Below, piece after piece: positions 17,623 to 26,258 of a DNA stretch of 64,000 nt. Position 1 is the stretch's first letter. The number at the start of each line of letters is the position of its first letter. A program made the translations under genes and the position numbers. The notes beneath the pieces are model-generated. The model did no database searches. It was not told where the DNA came from and saw only the letters and a program-made list of their open reading frames with translations. Source of the DNA: an uncultured bacterium (GTDB lineage Bacteria; Planctomycetota; UBA1135; GCA-002686595); contig CALCXM010000081.1 of the NCBI GenBank assembly GCA_937905825.1, forward strand, positions 1 through 64,000. Direction: 5' to 3'.

Positions 17623-18837
17623 ATGACTGAAGTATCCCGCGACGACCTGATTCACGATTGGAACGCCCCCTATCCCTCTGTCGAAGCCAAGGTGCAATTC
17701 GACGACGAGACCCTCAGGGATGGGCTGCAAAGCCCCTCGGTACGCGATCCCGAGCTCGATCAAAAGATTGAGCTCATCCACCTCATGGATGATCTGGGCA
17801 TCGACACGGCGGACGTCGGTCTTCCGGGAGCGGGCAAACGTGCACGGCAGCACATCACCGCCCTCGTCAAGGAAATGGCGGACTTGAACATCACTCCCAA
17901 CGTCGCCTGTCGAACCGTGATCGGGGACATCGCACCGGTCATCGACGTGGTCCAGGAGACCGGGGTTCCGATCGAGGTCTGCGCTTTCATCGGCTCGAGC
18001 CCGATTCGTCAGTACGCGGAGAGTTGGGACTTCGAGCACATGTTAAAGCTCTCGCGCGAGGCAGTCGAGTTCGGGGTCAAGAACGGCTTGAAGGTCATGT
18101 TCGTAACGGAGGACACTTCGCGCGCCAAGCCAGAGCAAGTGACCGCCCTCTACAAGACGGCGATCGAGGCCGGCGCTAGCCGGATTTGCGTGTGCGACAC
18201 CTGTGGACATTCGACGCCCCTCGGCACGAAGAACCTGGTTCGATTCGTGAAGAACATCGTCGAGCAGTCCGGCGCAGACGTGGGCATCGACTGGCACGGT
18301 CACCGGGACCGCGGCTTGGGTTTGATCAACACGTTGGTGGCCCTCGATGCGGGTGCGACGCGCTTGCACGCCTCGGCCCTGGGCGTTGGCGAGCGCACCG
18401 GCAACACCGAGATGGACCTGCTTTTGGCCAACCTCAAGATCAACGGCGTGATCGACAACGACCTGAGCAAGCTCGGCGAGTACTGCAAGAAGGCCCACGA
18501 GGCGATCGGCATGCCCTTCCCCGTGAACTATCCGATCTTTGGCAAGGACGCTTTCGAAACCGGAACGGGAGTGCACGCATCGGCCGTGGTCAAGGCCCTG
18601 CGCAAGGGCGACACCTGGCTCGCCAACCGGGTCTACTCAGGCGTCCCGGCGGACATGTTCGGTTTGGAGCAGGTCATCCAGGTCGGTCCTATGAGCGGTA
18701 AATCCAACGTCATGTGGTATTTGGAAAAACGAGGACATGAGGCCAACGATGAGGCGGTGGGTCGCGTACTCGATCTCGCGAAGAAGACACCGCGACTGCT
18801 TACCGAAGAGGAGATTCTCGGGGCGGCTGGCTACTAG
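17623..18837 (+). CDS. LeuA/homocitrate synthase-family acyl-CoA condensing enzyme
   Basis: A 404-residue HMGL-like TIM-barrel protein. I chose the ATG at 17623; upstream frame content is not homologous. The opening catalytic motif is DDETLRDGLQSPSV. The metal site is DWHGHRDRGLGLINTL instead of the usual HCHND..LA, and it is followed by ASALGVGERTGNTEMD. The C-terminus (FGLEQVIQVGPMSGKSNVMWY) matches the short communication/subdomain region of homocitrate and Re-citrate synthases; the LeuA regulatory domain is missing. The reaction is condensation of acetyl-CoA with a 2-oxo acid. Product could be isopropylmalate, citramalate, homocitrate or citrate and cannot be fixed by eye. A strong hairpin follows its stop. 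Confidence 0.85.
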   Translation: MTEVSRDDLIHDWNAPYPSVEAKVQFDDETLRDGLQSPSVRDPELDQKIELIHLMDDLGIDTADVGLPGAGKRARQHITALVKEMADLNITPNVACRTVIGDIAPVIDVVQETGVPIEVCAFIGSSPIRQYAESWDFEHMLKLSREAVEFGVKNGLKVMFVTEDTSRAKPEQVTALYKTAIEAGASRICVCDTCGHSTPLGTKNLVRFVKNIVEQSGADVGIDWHGHRDRGLGLINTLVALDAGATRLHASALGVGERTGNTEMDLLLANLKINGVIDNDLSKLGEYCKKAHEAIGMPFPVNYPIFGKDAFETGTGVHASAVVKALRKGDTWLANRVYSGVPADMFGLEQVIQVGPMSGKSNVMWYLEKRGHEANDEAVGRVLDLAKKTPRLLTEEEILGAAGY

Positions 18838-18866
18838 GCCAGGCCGCACGGGAGACAGACGCATAA

Positions 18867-18900
18867 AAGCGGGGCCCGCCTTGGGAGGCGGGCCCCGCTT
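18867..18900. terminator. Bidirectional hairpin terminator
   Basis: A perfect 14-bp GC-rich stem (AAGCGGGGCCCGCC at 18867-18880 with its complement at 18887-18900) and a 6-base loop, between convergent genes. Read on the minus strand it is followed by TTTTAT, so it suits the BNR gene best. On the plus strand it lacks a T-tract. Confidence 0.8.
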
Positions 18901-18951
18901 CTAGATTGAGGTCGAGTTGGCCCGGGGCCACGCCCCGGAATCCGCACGCTG

Positions 18952-21900
18952 CTAGCGGGCCGGTAGCAGGCGCACGCCCGCCTTGTCGACCGCCTCACGC
19001 AGGGCCTTCAAGTCTTCGGCCATCACCTTCTCGTAGGCCGGCAAGGCTTCTTCGAGGGCCTTTTCCACTTCGTCCAAGCGGCGCATGTGAGTCGCTGAGG
19101 GAGCTTCCCAGGAAGATCCCAACCCCCAGGATGCGGTACCGAGTTTCGCCGAGACCGAATCCGGGCTGCGGTTGATGCCCTTCGTTTCGATGGCGCCCAT
19201 GAAGCTCGCACGCACTTCGGTCAAGGCCTTCTCAAACTGCTTGAGTTGGTCGAGGACTTCCTGATTCGGATTCTTTGCATCCGGATCGCGGTCGGCTTTC
19301 AGTTTGGAACGAACAACTGCAAGGTCGCCAGCTGTCGCGTCGATCGCATCGACCAGAACGGCCAGCTTCTCCTGCACGGCACCCAGACGTTGCATGGCGG
19401 CCCAACGAGCTGCACTGCCTTCCGCTGTCCCTTGCGCGTTGGGGTCCGCGAGGACTTGGAAAGATGCACGGGCCTCGTTTTCGCCGTAGCTCAGGCGCAC
19501 TTCATAGGTCCCCGGGGGAACCTGCGGGCCGCCGGGTTTGACGCCCCAACTTTTGGATTGTCCGGGCCGGCGGAAACCATCACGGGAAAGGTTCCAGGTG
19601 ATGCGGTTCAAGCCCTTGCTCGGCTTGGGTTCCAAGCGGCGCAAGAGATTGCCGGAGCTGTCGAAGATCTCGAGGGCGAACTTGGGCTTGTCTTCTTCCT
19701 GCCTCTCTTTGTCGTCATCATCATCGTCATCTTTGGCCTTGGACTTTGCCTCACTGGCCTCGTCATCGTCCTCCTCTGCATCCTCATCCCCATCGGATTT
19801 CAACTCGTCGTTTGAACCTGGCTCGTCCGCGTCGTCCGCAGCGGGATCGTTCCAAACGAAGTTGAAGAACGCGCCATAGGCACTGCCCCTTCCCCGAAAC
19901 TCCTCGGTCCCCGGGAAACGCGACTCGCCGGTTTGCTTGACGCGGTGTTGTTGGGCGTCCTGCACAGGGAACAGATGAAGTTCCTGCTCCAGAGCCTCAG
20001 AACTCAGTCCACGCAAGGAACTGATGTCGTCGATCACGTAAGCCGCTCGACCATGTGTGCCAATCACCAGGTCGCTCTCACGCTCTTGAATAGCCAAGGC
20101 GCGCACGGCGACGGTCGGGAATCCATTCGTCCACTTGAACCAATTCTTGCCGCCATCGGTGGTCACCCATAGACCAAACTCAGTGCCGAGGAACAGCAAC
20201 TTGGGATCGACAGGGTCTTCTTTGATGACGTGGGCGTAGCCGTCAACCACGGGACTATCGATGCGCGTCCAGTTGTCGCCGAAGTCCGTGGTGCGGAAGA
20301 CTTGAGTGGTCCAATCCCCCCTGCGGTGATCGTCGAACACCACGTAGGCCGTTCCAGCTTTGTGTCGGGAGGCCTCCACGTGGGGCACCCAGGTGTTCTT
20401 GTTCACGCCCAGCACATTCTCTTCCACGCTGCTGAAGGTCTGCCCACCATCGCGGGTCACGTGCAAGCGCCCATCATCCGTTCCAACCCAGATGACGTTG
20501 GGATCCAAGTGGCTCGGAGCGATGCTCATGATCGAACAGAAGTTCTCCGCGGCCGTCACGTCGGGTGTCAAGCCGCCACTCTTGTCCTGCTGCTGCCAAT
20601 CCTTGTTGTTCGTGGTCAGGTCTTCGCTCAGTGTCTTCCAGCTTGCGCCCTGATCCGTGGAGACGTGCAGGTACTGACTTCCGTAGTACAGCGTGTTCTC
20701 CGGATCAGAGGGGGAGAGAGCGATGGCTGCATTCCAGTTGAAACGCAACTCCACGTCTTGCGGCCCATCGGGTCGGATCAAACGGCGTTCCCCGGTGACG
20801 GAGTCCCAACGGAAGACGGAGCCGCCCTGGCTCATGGCGTAACCCTTCGTCGAATCCTGTGGCAGGGGAAGCGTGGCGAAGCCGTCGCCAAAACCAACCT
20901 CTTCCCAGTGATGATTGCGAATGCCGCCATTCTCCCAAACCGTGTTTGGTCCGCGCCAGGACCCGTTGTCCTGCATGCCGCCGTAGATGTTGTAGGGCGA
21001 ATCGTTGTCTGTGGCGATGTGATAGAACTGCGCCAAGGGAAGCGAACGACAGAAGCGCCAGTCGCGACCATGGTTGGTCGAGATAGCGACACCGCCGTCG
21101 TTGCCGTCGATCATGAACTCAGGCCGCTCGGGATGAATCCAGAGGGCATGGTGATCGGGGTGAATCAGGTTGTAGCGAATGAAGGGCGACCAAGTGGCTC
21201 CCGAGTCGTCCGATACCCGAACGGTGGACGCCATGTTGTAGACCCGGTCGGGATCTTGGGGGTCCACGCGAATGTCTGCGTAGTAGAACGGGCGTTGCGC
21301 AACGTCGTTGTCGCTGTTCACCGTTCTCCAGTTCACGCCACCGTCATCGGAACGCAACAGGCTGTTGGATTTTGCTTCAACCAGTGCGTACACGGTTTGC
21401 GGGCTGGAGTGCGAGATGCCCAGGCCAATGCGGCCGAGCTCTCCCTTCACCATGCCGTTCTTGCCGTTCAAGCGCTCCCAATTCTTGCCAGCGTCGCGCG
21501 TCACGTACAAACCGGATCCCTCGCCGCCGGAGGTGAAGGTCCAAGGCTCACGGCGGTGCGACCACATGGCCGCGAACATCTTGTTCGGGTTGGAGGGATC
21601 GATCACGAGGTCAGCGCAACCGGTGCGCTCGTCCACGTGGAGCACGTTCTCCCAAGTCTGTCCGCCATCGGTTGTCTTGAAGACACCGCGTTGATCGCCA
21701 TCGGACCACGTCGCTCCAAGGGCTCCCACGTAGGCCACGTCCGAGTCCCGTGGATCGAGCACGATGCGGTGGATCTTCTCGGTCTTGTCCAAGCCTAGGT
21801 GAGTCCAACTCTGTCCAGCGTCGGTGGAACGCCAGATGCCCTTGCCGACCGAGGTCGAGTTGCGTGGGTTGCCTTCTCCGGTTCCTACCCAAACGATTTC

Positions 21901-22203
21901 CGGGCTCGCTTGGAAGACCTGCACCGCGCCGATCGAAGCAACGGGTTGGTCGTCGAAGATAGGTTTCCAAGCCAGGCCTCCATCGACCGACTTCCAAAGT
22001 CCGCCGGTGGCCGCACCCACGTAGATCGTGTTGGTGTCCGACTCCAGGGCACACACGGCGGCCACCCGCCCACTCATCCCCGCAGGCCCGATCGACCGGG
22101 CTTGCAACGCCGAGAGCTTTTCAGAGCTCAGCTGACCGTATGCTGCTCCTGCGCAGAAGAGAGAGACGAGAAGCGCGTTGCGTAAGGAATTCATCAGATG
22201 CAT
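18952..22203 (-). CDS. Large exported BNR/sortilin-repeat (VPS10-like) beta-propeller protein
   Basis: A 1083-residue protein. The start is ATG at 22203 or the in-frame ATG at 22194; both precede a signal peptide (NALLVSLFCAGAAYGQ). Many BNR/Asp-box repeats are seen: GGLWKSVDGGLAWKPI, GIWRSTDAGQSWTHL, GVFKTTDGGQTWENV, GLYVTRDAGKNWERL, GRLHVTRDGGQTFSSV. These form VPS10/sortilin-type ten-bladed or double propellers. A very acidic Asp/Glu/Lys linker lies near residues 800-840, followed by a beta-sandwich domain (LEIFDSSGNLLRRLEPKPSKG) and a helical tail. Family members are often labelled glycosyl hydrolase, but no catalytic residues can be asserted. Probably a secreted binding or scaffold protein. 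Confidence 0.85.
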   Translation of the reverse strand: MHLMNSLRNALLVSLFCAGAAYGQLSSEKLSALQARSIGPAGMSGRVAAVCALESDTNTIYVGAATGGLWKSVDGGLAWKPIFDDQPVASIGAVQVFQASPEIVWVGTGEGNPRNSTSVGKGIWRSTDAGQSWTHLGLDKTEKIHRIVLDPRDSDVAYVGALGATWSDGDQRGVFKTTDGGQTWENVLHVDERTGCADLVIDPSNPNKMFAAMWSHRREPWTFTSGGEGSGLYVTRDAGKNWERLNGKNGMVKGELGRIGLGISHSSPQTVYALVEAKSNSLLRSDDGGVNWRTVNSDNDVAQRPFYYADIRVDPQDPDRVYNMASTVRVSDDSGATWSPFIRYNLIHPDHHALWIHPERPEFMIDGNDGGVAISTNHGRDWRFCRSLPLAQFYHIATDNDSPYNIYGGMQDNGSWRGPNTVWENGGIRNHHWEEVGFGDGFATLPLPQDSTKGYAMSQGGSVFRWDSVTGERRLIRPDGPQDVELRFNWNAAIALSPSDPENTLYYGSQYLHVSTDQGASWKTLSEDLTTNNKDWQQQDKSGGLTPDVTAAENFCSIMSIAPSHLDPNVIWVGTDDGRLHVTRDGGQTFSSVEENVLGVNKNTWVPHVEASRHKAGTAYVVFDDHRRGDWTTQVFRTTDFGDNWTRIDSPVVDGYAHVIKEDPVDPKLLFLGTEFGLWVTTDGGKNWFKWTNGFPTVAVRALAIQERESDLVIGTHGRAAYVIDDISSLRGLSSEALEQELHLFPVQDAQQHRVKQTGESRFPGTEEFRGRGSAYGAFFNFVWNDPAADDADEPGSNDELKSDGDEDAEEDDDEASEAKSKAKDDDDDDDKERQEEDKPKFALEIFDSSGNLLRRLEPKPSKGLNRITWNLSRDGFRRPGQSKSWGVKPGGPQVPPGTYEVRLSYGENEARASFQVLADPNAQGTAEGSAARWAAMQRLGAVQEKLAVLVDAIDATAGDLAVVRSKLKADRDPDAKNPNQEVLDQLKQFEKALTEVRASFMGAIETKGINRSPDSVSAKLGTASWGLGSSWEAPSATHMRRLDEVEKALEEALPAYEKVMAEDLKALREAVDKAGVRLLPAR

Positions 22204-22713
22204 TGCAAGGTGGGGCGGACTGAGTGGTGAGGATCGATCTTCTCTGCGCTTCTTCGTTGTGTTCTCACACGAGCTTCAGAGCTCTTCCGTTTCTATGCGG
22301 ACGTTCTATTCGGACGCAACCGGCTCCAAGGACAACAGGAGCGTGTTTTGGTTCTTTCGCCACCATTCGACCCAGAGTTGAGGATCAGCCTTGGGCGGCT
22401 GCCCAGGAATGGTTTCAGGGAACGCTCTGTTCTGCCGATGGCTCTTTGCGGTCCATTCTTTCGCAGCCTGCAGCCTGCGCGATGCACGGACCCTGCAGAA
22501 CAGGGGACCGGAGTGGGTGCAGGGAAGGGAAGATATTCGGCATGGGGGCAACTAGGTGGAAAGGTCGCACGCCCGCGAGAATACACTTGGATGCAAATTC
22601 CCGCAGAACCGGATCACGCGCTTTCTGTTCCTTCCTCCTCAGTTCAGCCAGAGCCCCTTCGGCTCATCCAGGACTGAGTCCATCGGGACCTCTTCTTCGA
22701 GCCACTCTCCCCC
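22204..22713. other. 510-base divergent intergenic region
   Basis: Lies between the BNR gene (minus) and the ABC transporter pair (plus). Short frames exist on both strands but show no motif or consistent composition. No RNA gene, repeat or clear promoter could be identified. Confidence 0.5.
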
Positions 22714-23457
22714 ATGACTATCCTCGCCAGTGCACATGAGATCTATCGCTTCTTTCAGCAGGGTGGAGAGCAAGCTCCCATCCTCAAGGGGCTGAATCTA
22801 GAGGTCCATAGCTCGGAATTCGTCTGTGTGATGGGCCCCAGCGGTTCTGGCAAGTCCAGCTTGCTTCACGCTCTGGCTGGCCTCGACACGGTCGATGCGG
22901 GCAGCGTGAGCTTGGCCGGTGTTCAGCTGGACGAGGTCAGCGAGGCGCAGCGCACTCGGCTGCGTCGGGACACGATTGGCCATGTCTTTCAGTTCTTTAA
23001 CCTGCTGCCAAACTTAACCGTCCTGGAGAACGTTGGTGTTCCCCTCGCCATCCAAGGCAAGCAAGCGGCCAACGAGAAGCAACGCATTCTGGACATCCTT
23101 GCACAACTCGGCCTCGCGGGCCGCGAGGATGCATTTCCTCACGAGCTCTCGGGAGGCGAGATGCAGCGGGTTTCCATCGCGCGAGCATTGGTCGGCAACC
23201 AGCCACTGTTGCTGTGCGACGAGCCTACGGGCAACCTGTCCCAGCAGGCCGGGTTGGAAGTCATGCAACTCTTGCGCGCTCTGCGCGATGACGAGGATCG
23301 CTCGATCTTGCTCGTCACTCACAACCCCCGGGATGCGACCTTTGCGGATCGCGTGCTGTTCCTGGTGGACGGGCAACTTGCCGCGGACGAGGAATTGCGC
23401 GGTCCGAACATTGCCGTTGAAGACGTCCACAAGGTTCTCGCCAAGTTGCACATCTAA
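22714..23457 (+). CDS. ABC transporter ATP-binding protein (LolD/MacB/YbbA type)
   Basis: A 247-residue ATPase. Walker A is GPSGSGKSS, the Q-loop is in FQFFNLLPNLTVLENV, the signature is LSGGEMQRVSIARALV, Walker B is LLLCDEPTGNLS, and the switch His is in LLVTHNPRD. FNLLP.LT..ENV is typical of the MacB/LolD/FtsE type VII group, which drives mechanotransmission and not classic substrate transport. The stop overlaps the start of the FtsX-like permease (TAATG), so the two form one complex in the inner membrane. Likely role is extraction of lipoproteins or lipids, or export-linked work in the envelope. Specificity is unknown. Confidence 0.93.
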   Translation: MTILASAHEIYRFFQQGGEQAPILKGLNLEVHSSEFVCVMGPSGSGKSSLLHALAGLDTVDAGSVSLAGVQLDEVSEAQRTRLRRDTIGHVFQFFNLLPNLTVLENVGVPLAIQGKQAANEKQRILDILAQLGLAGREDAFPHELSGGEMQRVSIARALVGNQPLLLCDEPTGNLSQQAGLEVMQLLRALRDDEDRSILLVTHNPRDATFADRVLFLVDGQLAADEELRGPNIAVEDVHKVLAKLHI

Positions 23458-26063
23458 TGGGGCTTTCGATTCTCTTGGCTAGGCGCAGCCTGTCCCAACG
23501 ACCAGCGCGCACCCTTTTCTCAATCCTCGGCATCGCTGTTGGCATCGCAACGGTGGTCGGGATCTACACGCTGGACACGAACACCATCGAGGGCTTGAAG
23601 CGCCGCTACGATGGCAAGGACTGGCGCCCGGAGATGGAGGTCAGCCCGACTCGGGAGACCAAGGATCCGCGCGGTGCTCTAGCGGCCATCCCCGAGATCG
23701 AAGGCGCGGCGGCCTTCTTTCAGAACGAGATCGTCCTGACCCTGACTCCGACGGCGAGCACTCCAGCCGGTAAGCCCGTTCAAGCGCGTTTGCTCGCGGT
23801 CGAGTCCGAAGTCCTGCCGCGCATGAACGCCTACCGTTTGTTGGCCGGCGATGATCTGCCCCCCGCTGAAACAGCCGGGGTGTTGCTTGGCGCGAAGCTG
23901 GCGGAGAAGCTCAACCTGAGTCCCGGTGATTCGGTGGACCTCGCGCGACCGGCACGCTCCGCTCCGAAAGTTTGCATCGATGGCCGCATGCAAAACAATC
24001 AGGGTGCCCGGGCGGAGTTGCCGCCCACGCTCACCTTCCAAGTCGCCGGCATCTTGGCCCCGGAGAAACTGGGCAGGCGCGGCGGCGGGGAGATCGCGAT
24101 CATCGAGCTCGGTTGGGGCCAACGGCTCTTCGATGGGGCCCGCACGAACGAACGCTTCTGGGTCAAACCCAATGCCGTGGCGAACATCGAGTCCTTGCAA
24201 GAGAAGCTCGCAGGCTCCTTCGCCTATGACATTGGGCGCAGTGTGGTCGTGGGTCAAGAGGCCGATGAACGGGCCTACCGCAACGGGATCTACATGGCGG
24301 GACTTCTCGCTTTGATGCTGGGCCTGTACGTCATCTTTCACACCCTTTCTATGTCGCTCGTGGAACGCATCCGTGAGGTTGGTGTCCTGCACGCCCTTGG
24401 AGCGAACCGAACGCAAGTCGCGCGCATCTTCTTGGTGGAAGCGTTGATCCTCTCTGGACTGGGTGGATTGCTCGGATTGGCAGCTGGCATTGGCATGGCC
24501 GCCGCCTTGCAGGAGGTTGGAATCACGACCCTGGGAACCGGCAAGCACATTGAAGTCTTTCGGGTTCCATTCGGCGTCCTGCCCTTGGCGGGCCTCGGGG
24601 TCGGAACGGCCCTGCTCGGATCCATCTTCCCCCTGCTGCGCGCCAGAGGCGCGAGCACCGTCGATGCCCTGCGTGGTGAACGAGCCATGGAGAACCACGG
24701 GACGGCCCACAGCTTCCACATCTTCTCCACCCTGTTGATCGCCGTCCTCTTGCCCGCTCTCTACTTCGCGGTCGTGCCGATCGTCGGGGAAGCGAGTGGA
24801 GCCTTGGTCGGCTCGATACTCGTCGCGGTCGGCGTGCTCGGGCTGTTGCTCGCGGTTCCGCTCGTCACCCCCGGCATCATCGCCGGCATCTGTCGAGTCC
24901 TCGCCAAACCGTTCAGCAAGCTGTTCCCCTTTGCGGGCTCCATGGCCTCGCACACCATGAGCGCTAACCCCCGCCGTATCGCCGTCTCCTCCGCGGCGAT
25001 CGCCTTGGTGTGCGCCGCCTTCATTGGACTGAAGGGCATGACCGCGAGCTTACGCGGCGAGGTCGACCAGTGGGCCGAGGGCGCCATCGGCAACAAGATG
25101 TGGGTGCGCGACTTGCCCCCTGTGCCCTTTGCCGAACTGTCCCGCGCCTTGCACGAGTTGCCCGACGTGCTCGGTGTCGAATCCGGAGGATCACGCACCT
25201 ATGCGCCCTTCCTGATGATCGGCATGCTCGGCAAGGAGCTGCACAAGTACGGCCCCCTGGCGCGCAATCCAGAGCTGCGCAAGCGCTTCGAGAATGAACG
25301 CGGTGTGTTCATCTCCGAGCGCGTGGCGAACAACCTCGGCTACCGGGTCGGAGATCGAGTGCCCGTGCAAGTTGGATCCGGAGAGGTCAAGAAGTTCCCG
25401 GTGCTTGGGGTCACGGATGAGTACGGGTACTTCCCGCACCCTGACGAACGCATGTATGGGGTCATCAGTGAGCGCTTCATGAAGAGCGACTTCTGCGTGC
25501 CAATCGGAGTCCCCGATCGCATCGCGGTGCGCTTGACCGACGATGGAGACCCGGATGCGGTGGAAGCGGTCGTGCTGGCCGCACTGCAAGGCAAGGGCAA
25601 GCCCCAATTCTTGACCGCGCAAGGCCTGCGAGAAGTTCAGATCCAAGACATTCGCTCTGACTTCCTCTTGTTCGACTTGATCCTGGCGCTGACCGCGCTC
25701 TTGGCGGCACTCGGGGTGCTGAATGGCCAGCTGCTCTCGGCGCTTGAGCGGGCAAAGGAACTCGGAGTTCTGCGCGCCCTCGGGGCGAGCAAGCGCCAGA
25801 TCGGCGGCATGGTCTGGCTAGAAGCGGCGGTCATGGGGCTCTTCGGTGGGCTCTTTGGTCTGGCTCTCGGCAACCTGCTCTCCCCCATCATTCTGCGCGC
25901 TCTGGAGTCCCTCTCCGGTTTGGACCTGCCCCTGCGCGGTTCCGGGGCCTGGAACTGGATCACCCTGGCGGCGGCGGTGATCATCACACTCGCGGCCGGA
26001 GCCTATCCTGTCTGGCGCATGAATCGGACCAACGCGGTCAGCGCGGTCCGCACCGGAGGATAA
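23457..26063 (+). CDS. FtsX-like ABC permease with two permease halves (YbbP-like)
   Basis: An 868-residue membrane protein. It starts with a membrane helix (LFSILGIAVGIATVVGIYTL), a periplasmic MacB-type core (about residues 50-260), a three-helix FtsX bundle with the family motif REVGVLHALGANRTQVARIF, then a second helix set, a second periplasmic region and a second FtsX bundle with AKELGVLRALGASKRQIGGM near the C-terminus (about residues 760-868). Two FtsX halves in one chain, next to a LolD-like ATPase, match the YbbP/LolCE-like type VII systems. It probably works as an envelope lipid or lipoprotein machine. A strong terminator follows about 100 bases downstream, closing the two-gene operon. 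Confidence 0.88.
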   Translation: MGLSILLARRSLSQRPARTLFSILGIAVGIATVVGIYTLDTNTIEGLKRRYDGKDWRPEMEVSPTRETKDPRGALAAIPEIEGAAAFFQNEIVLTLTPTASTPAGKPVQARLLAVESEVLPRMNAYRLLAGDDLPPAETAGVLLGAKLAEKLNLSPGDSVDLARPARSAPKVCIDGRMQNNQGARAELPPTLTFQVAGILAPEKLGRRGGGEIAIIELGWGQRLFDGARTNERFWVKPNAVANIESLQEKLAGSFAYDIGRSVVVGQEADERAYRNGIYMAGLLALMLGLYVIFHTLSMSLVERIREVGVLHALGANRTQVARIFLVEALILSGLGGLLGLAAGIGMAAALQEVGITTLGTGKHIEVFRVPFGVLPLAGLGVGTALLGSIFPLLRARGASTVDALRGERAMENHGTAHSFHIFSTLLIAVLLPALYFAVVPIVGEASGALVGSILVAVGVLGLLLAVPLVTPGIIAGICRVLAKPFSKLFPFAGSMASHTMSANPRRIAVSSAAIALVCAAFIGLKGMTASLRGEVDQWAEGAIGNKMWVRDLPPVPFAELSRALHELPDVLGVESGGSRTYAPFLMIGMLGKELHKYGPLARNPELRKRFENERGVFISERVANNLGYRVGDRVPVQVGSGEVKKFPVLGVTDEYGYFPHPDERMYGVISERFMKSDFCVPIGVPDRIAVRLTDDGDPDAVEAVVLAALQGKGKPQFLTAQGLREVQIQDIRSDFLLFDLILALTALLAALGVLNGQLLSALERAKELGVLRALGASKRQIGGMVWLEAAVMGLFGGLFGLALGNLLSPIILRALESLSGLDLPLRGSGAWNWITLAAAVIITLAAGAYPVWRMNRTNAVSAVRTGG

Positions 26064-26163
26064 GGGTTCCGCGTGGGCGCTCTAATTCGTCCAGGCAGAA
26101 TCGATTGCCCAAGAAACTCCGGCCCTTTGCGAAATGCGCGGGCCGAACCTCCCAACAACTGAG

Positions 26164-26200
26164 CCCCGGGACGCTGCAAGTCGTGCCGGGGTTTTGTTGT
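26164..26200 (+). terminator. Rho-independent terminator after ABC pair
   Basis: CCCCGG at 26164-26169 pairs with CCGGGG at 26186-26191, continued by an inner ACG/CGT pairing with one mismatch and an 8-base loop, followed by TTTTGTTGT. It ends the ABC transporter operon and precedes the peptidase gene. Confidence 0.8.
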
Positions 26201-26258
26201 ATCCACTTTCAACGATGCGGCGATACGGCGTCACCCTTCACTCGCACCACGACCTTCC

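Noticed and set aside
20230..21798. A 522-codon plus-strand frame opposite the BNR-repeat gene
   Set aside because: The antisense frame has no recognisable domain; the minus-strand gene carries many Asp-box repeats.
23679..24953. A 424-codon minus-strand frame opposite the FtsX permease
   Set aside because: Composition is that of an antisense shadow (Gln/Asp/Arg/His rich) with no family match; the plus frame is a clear permease.
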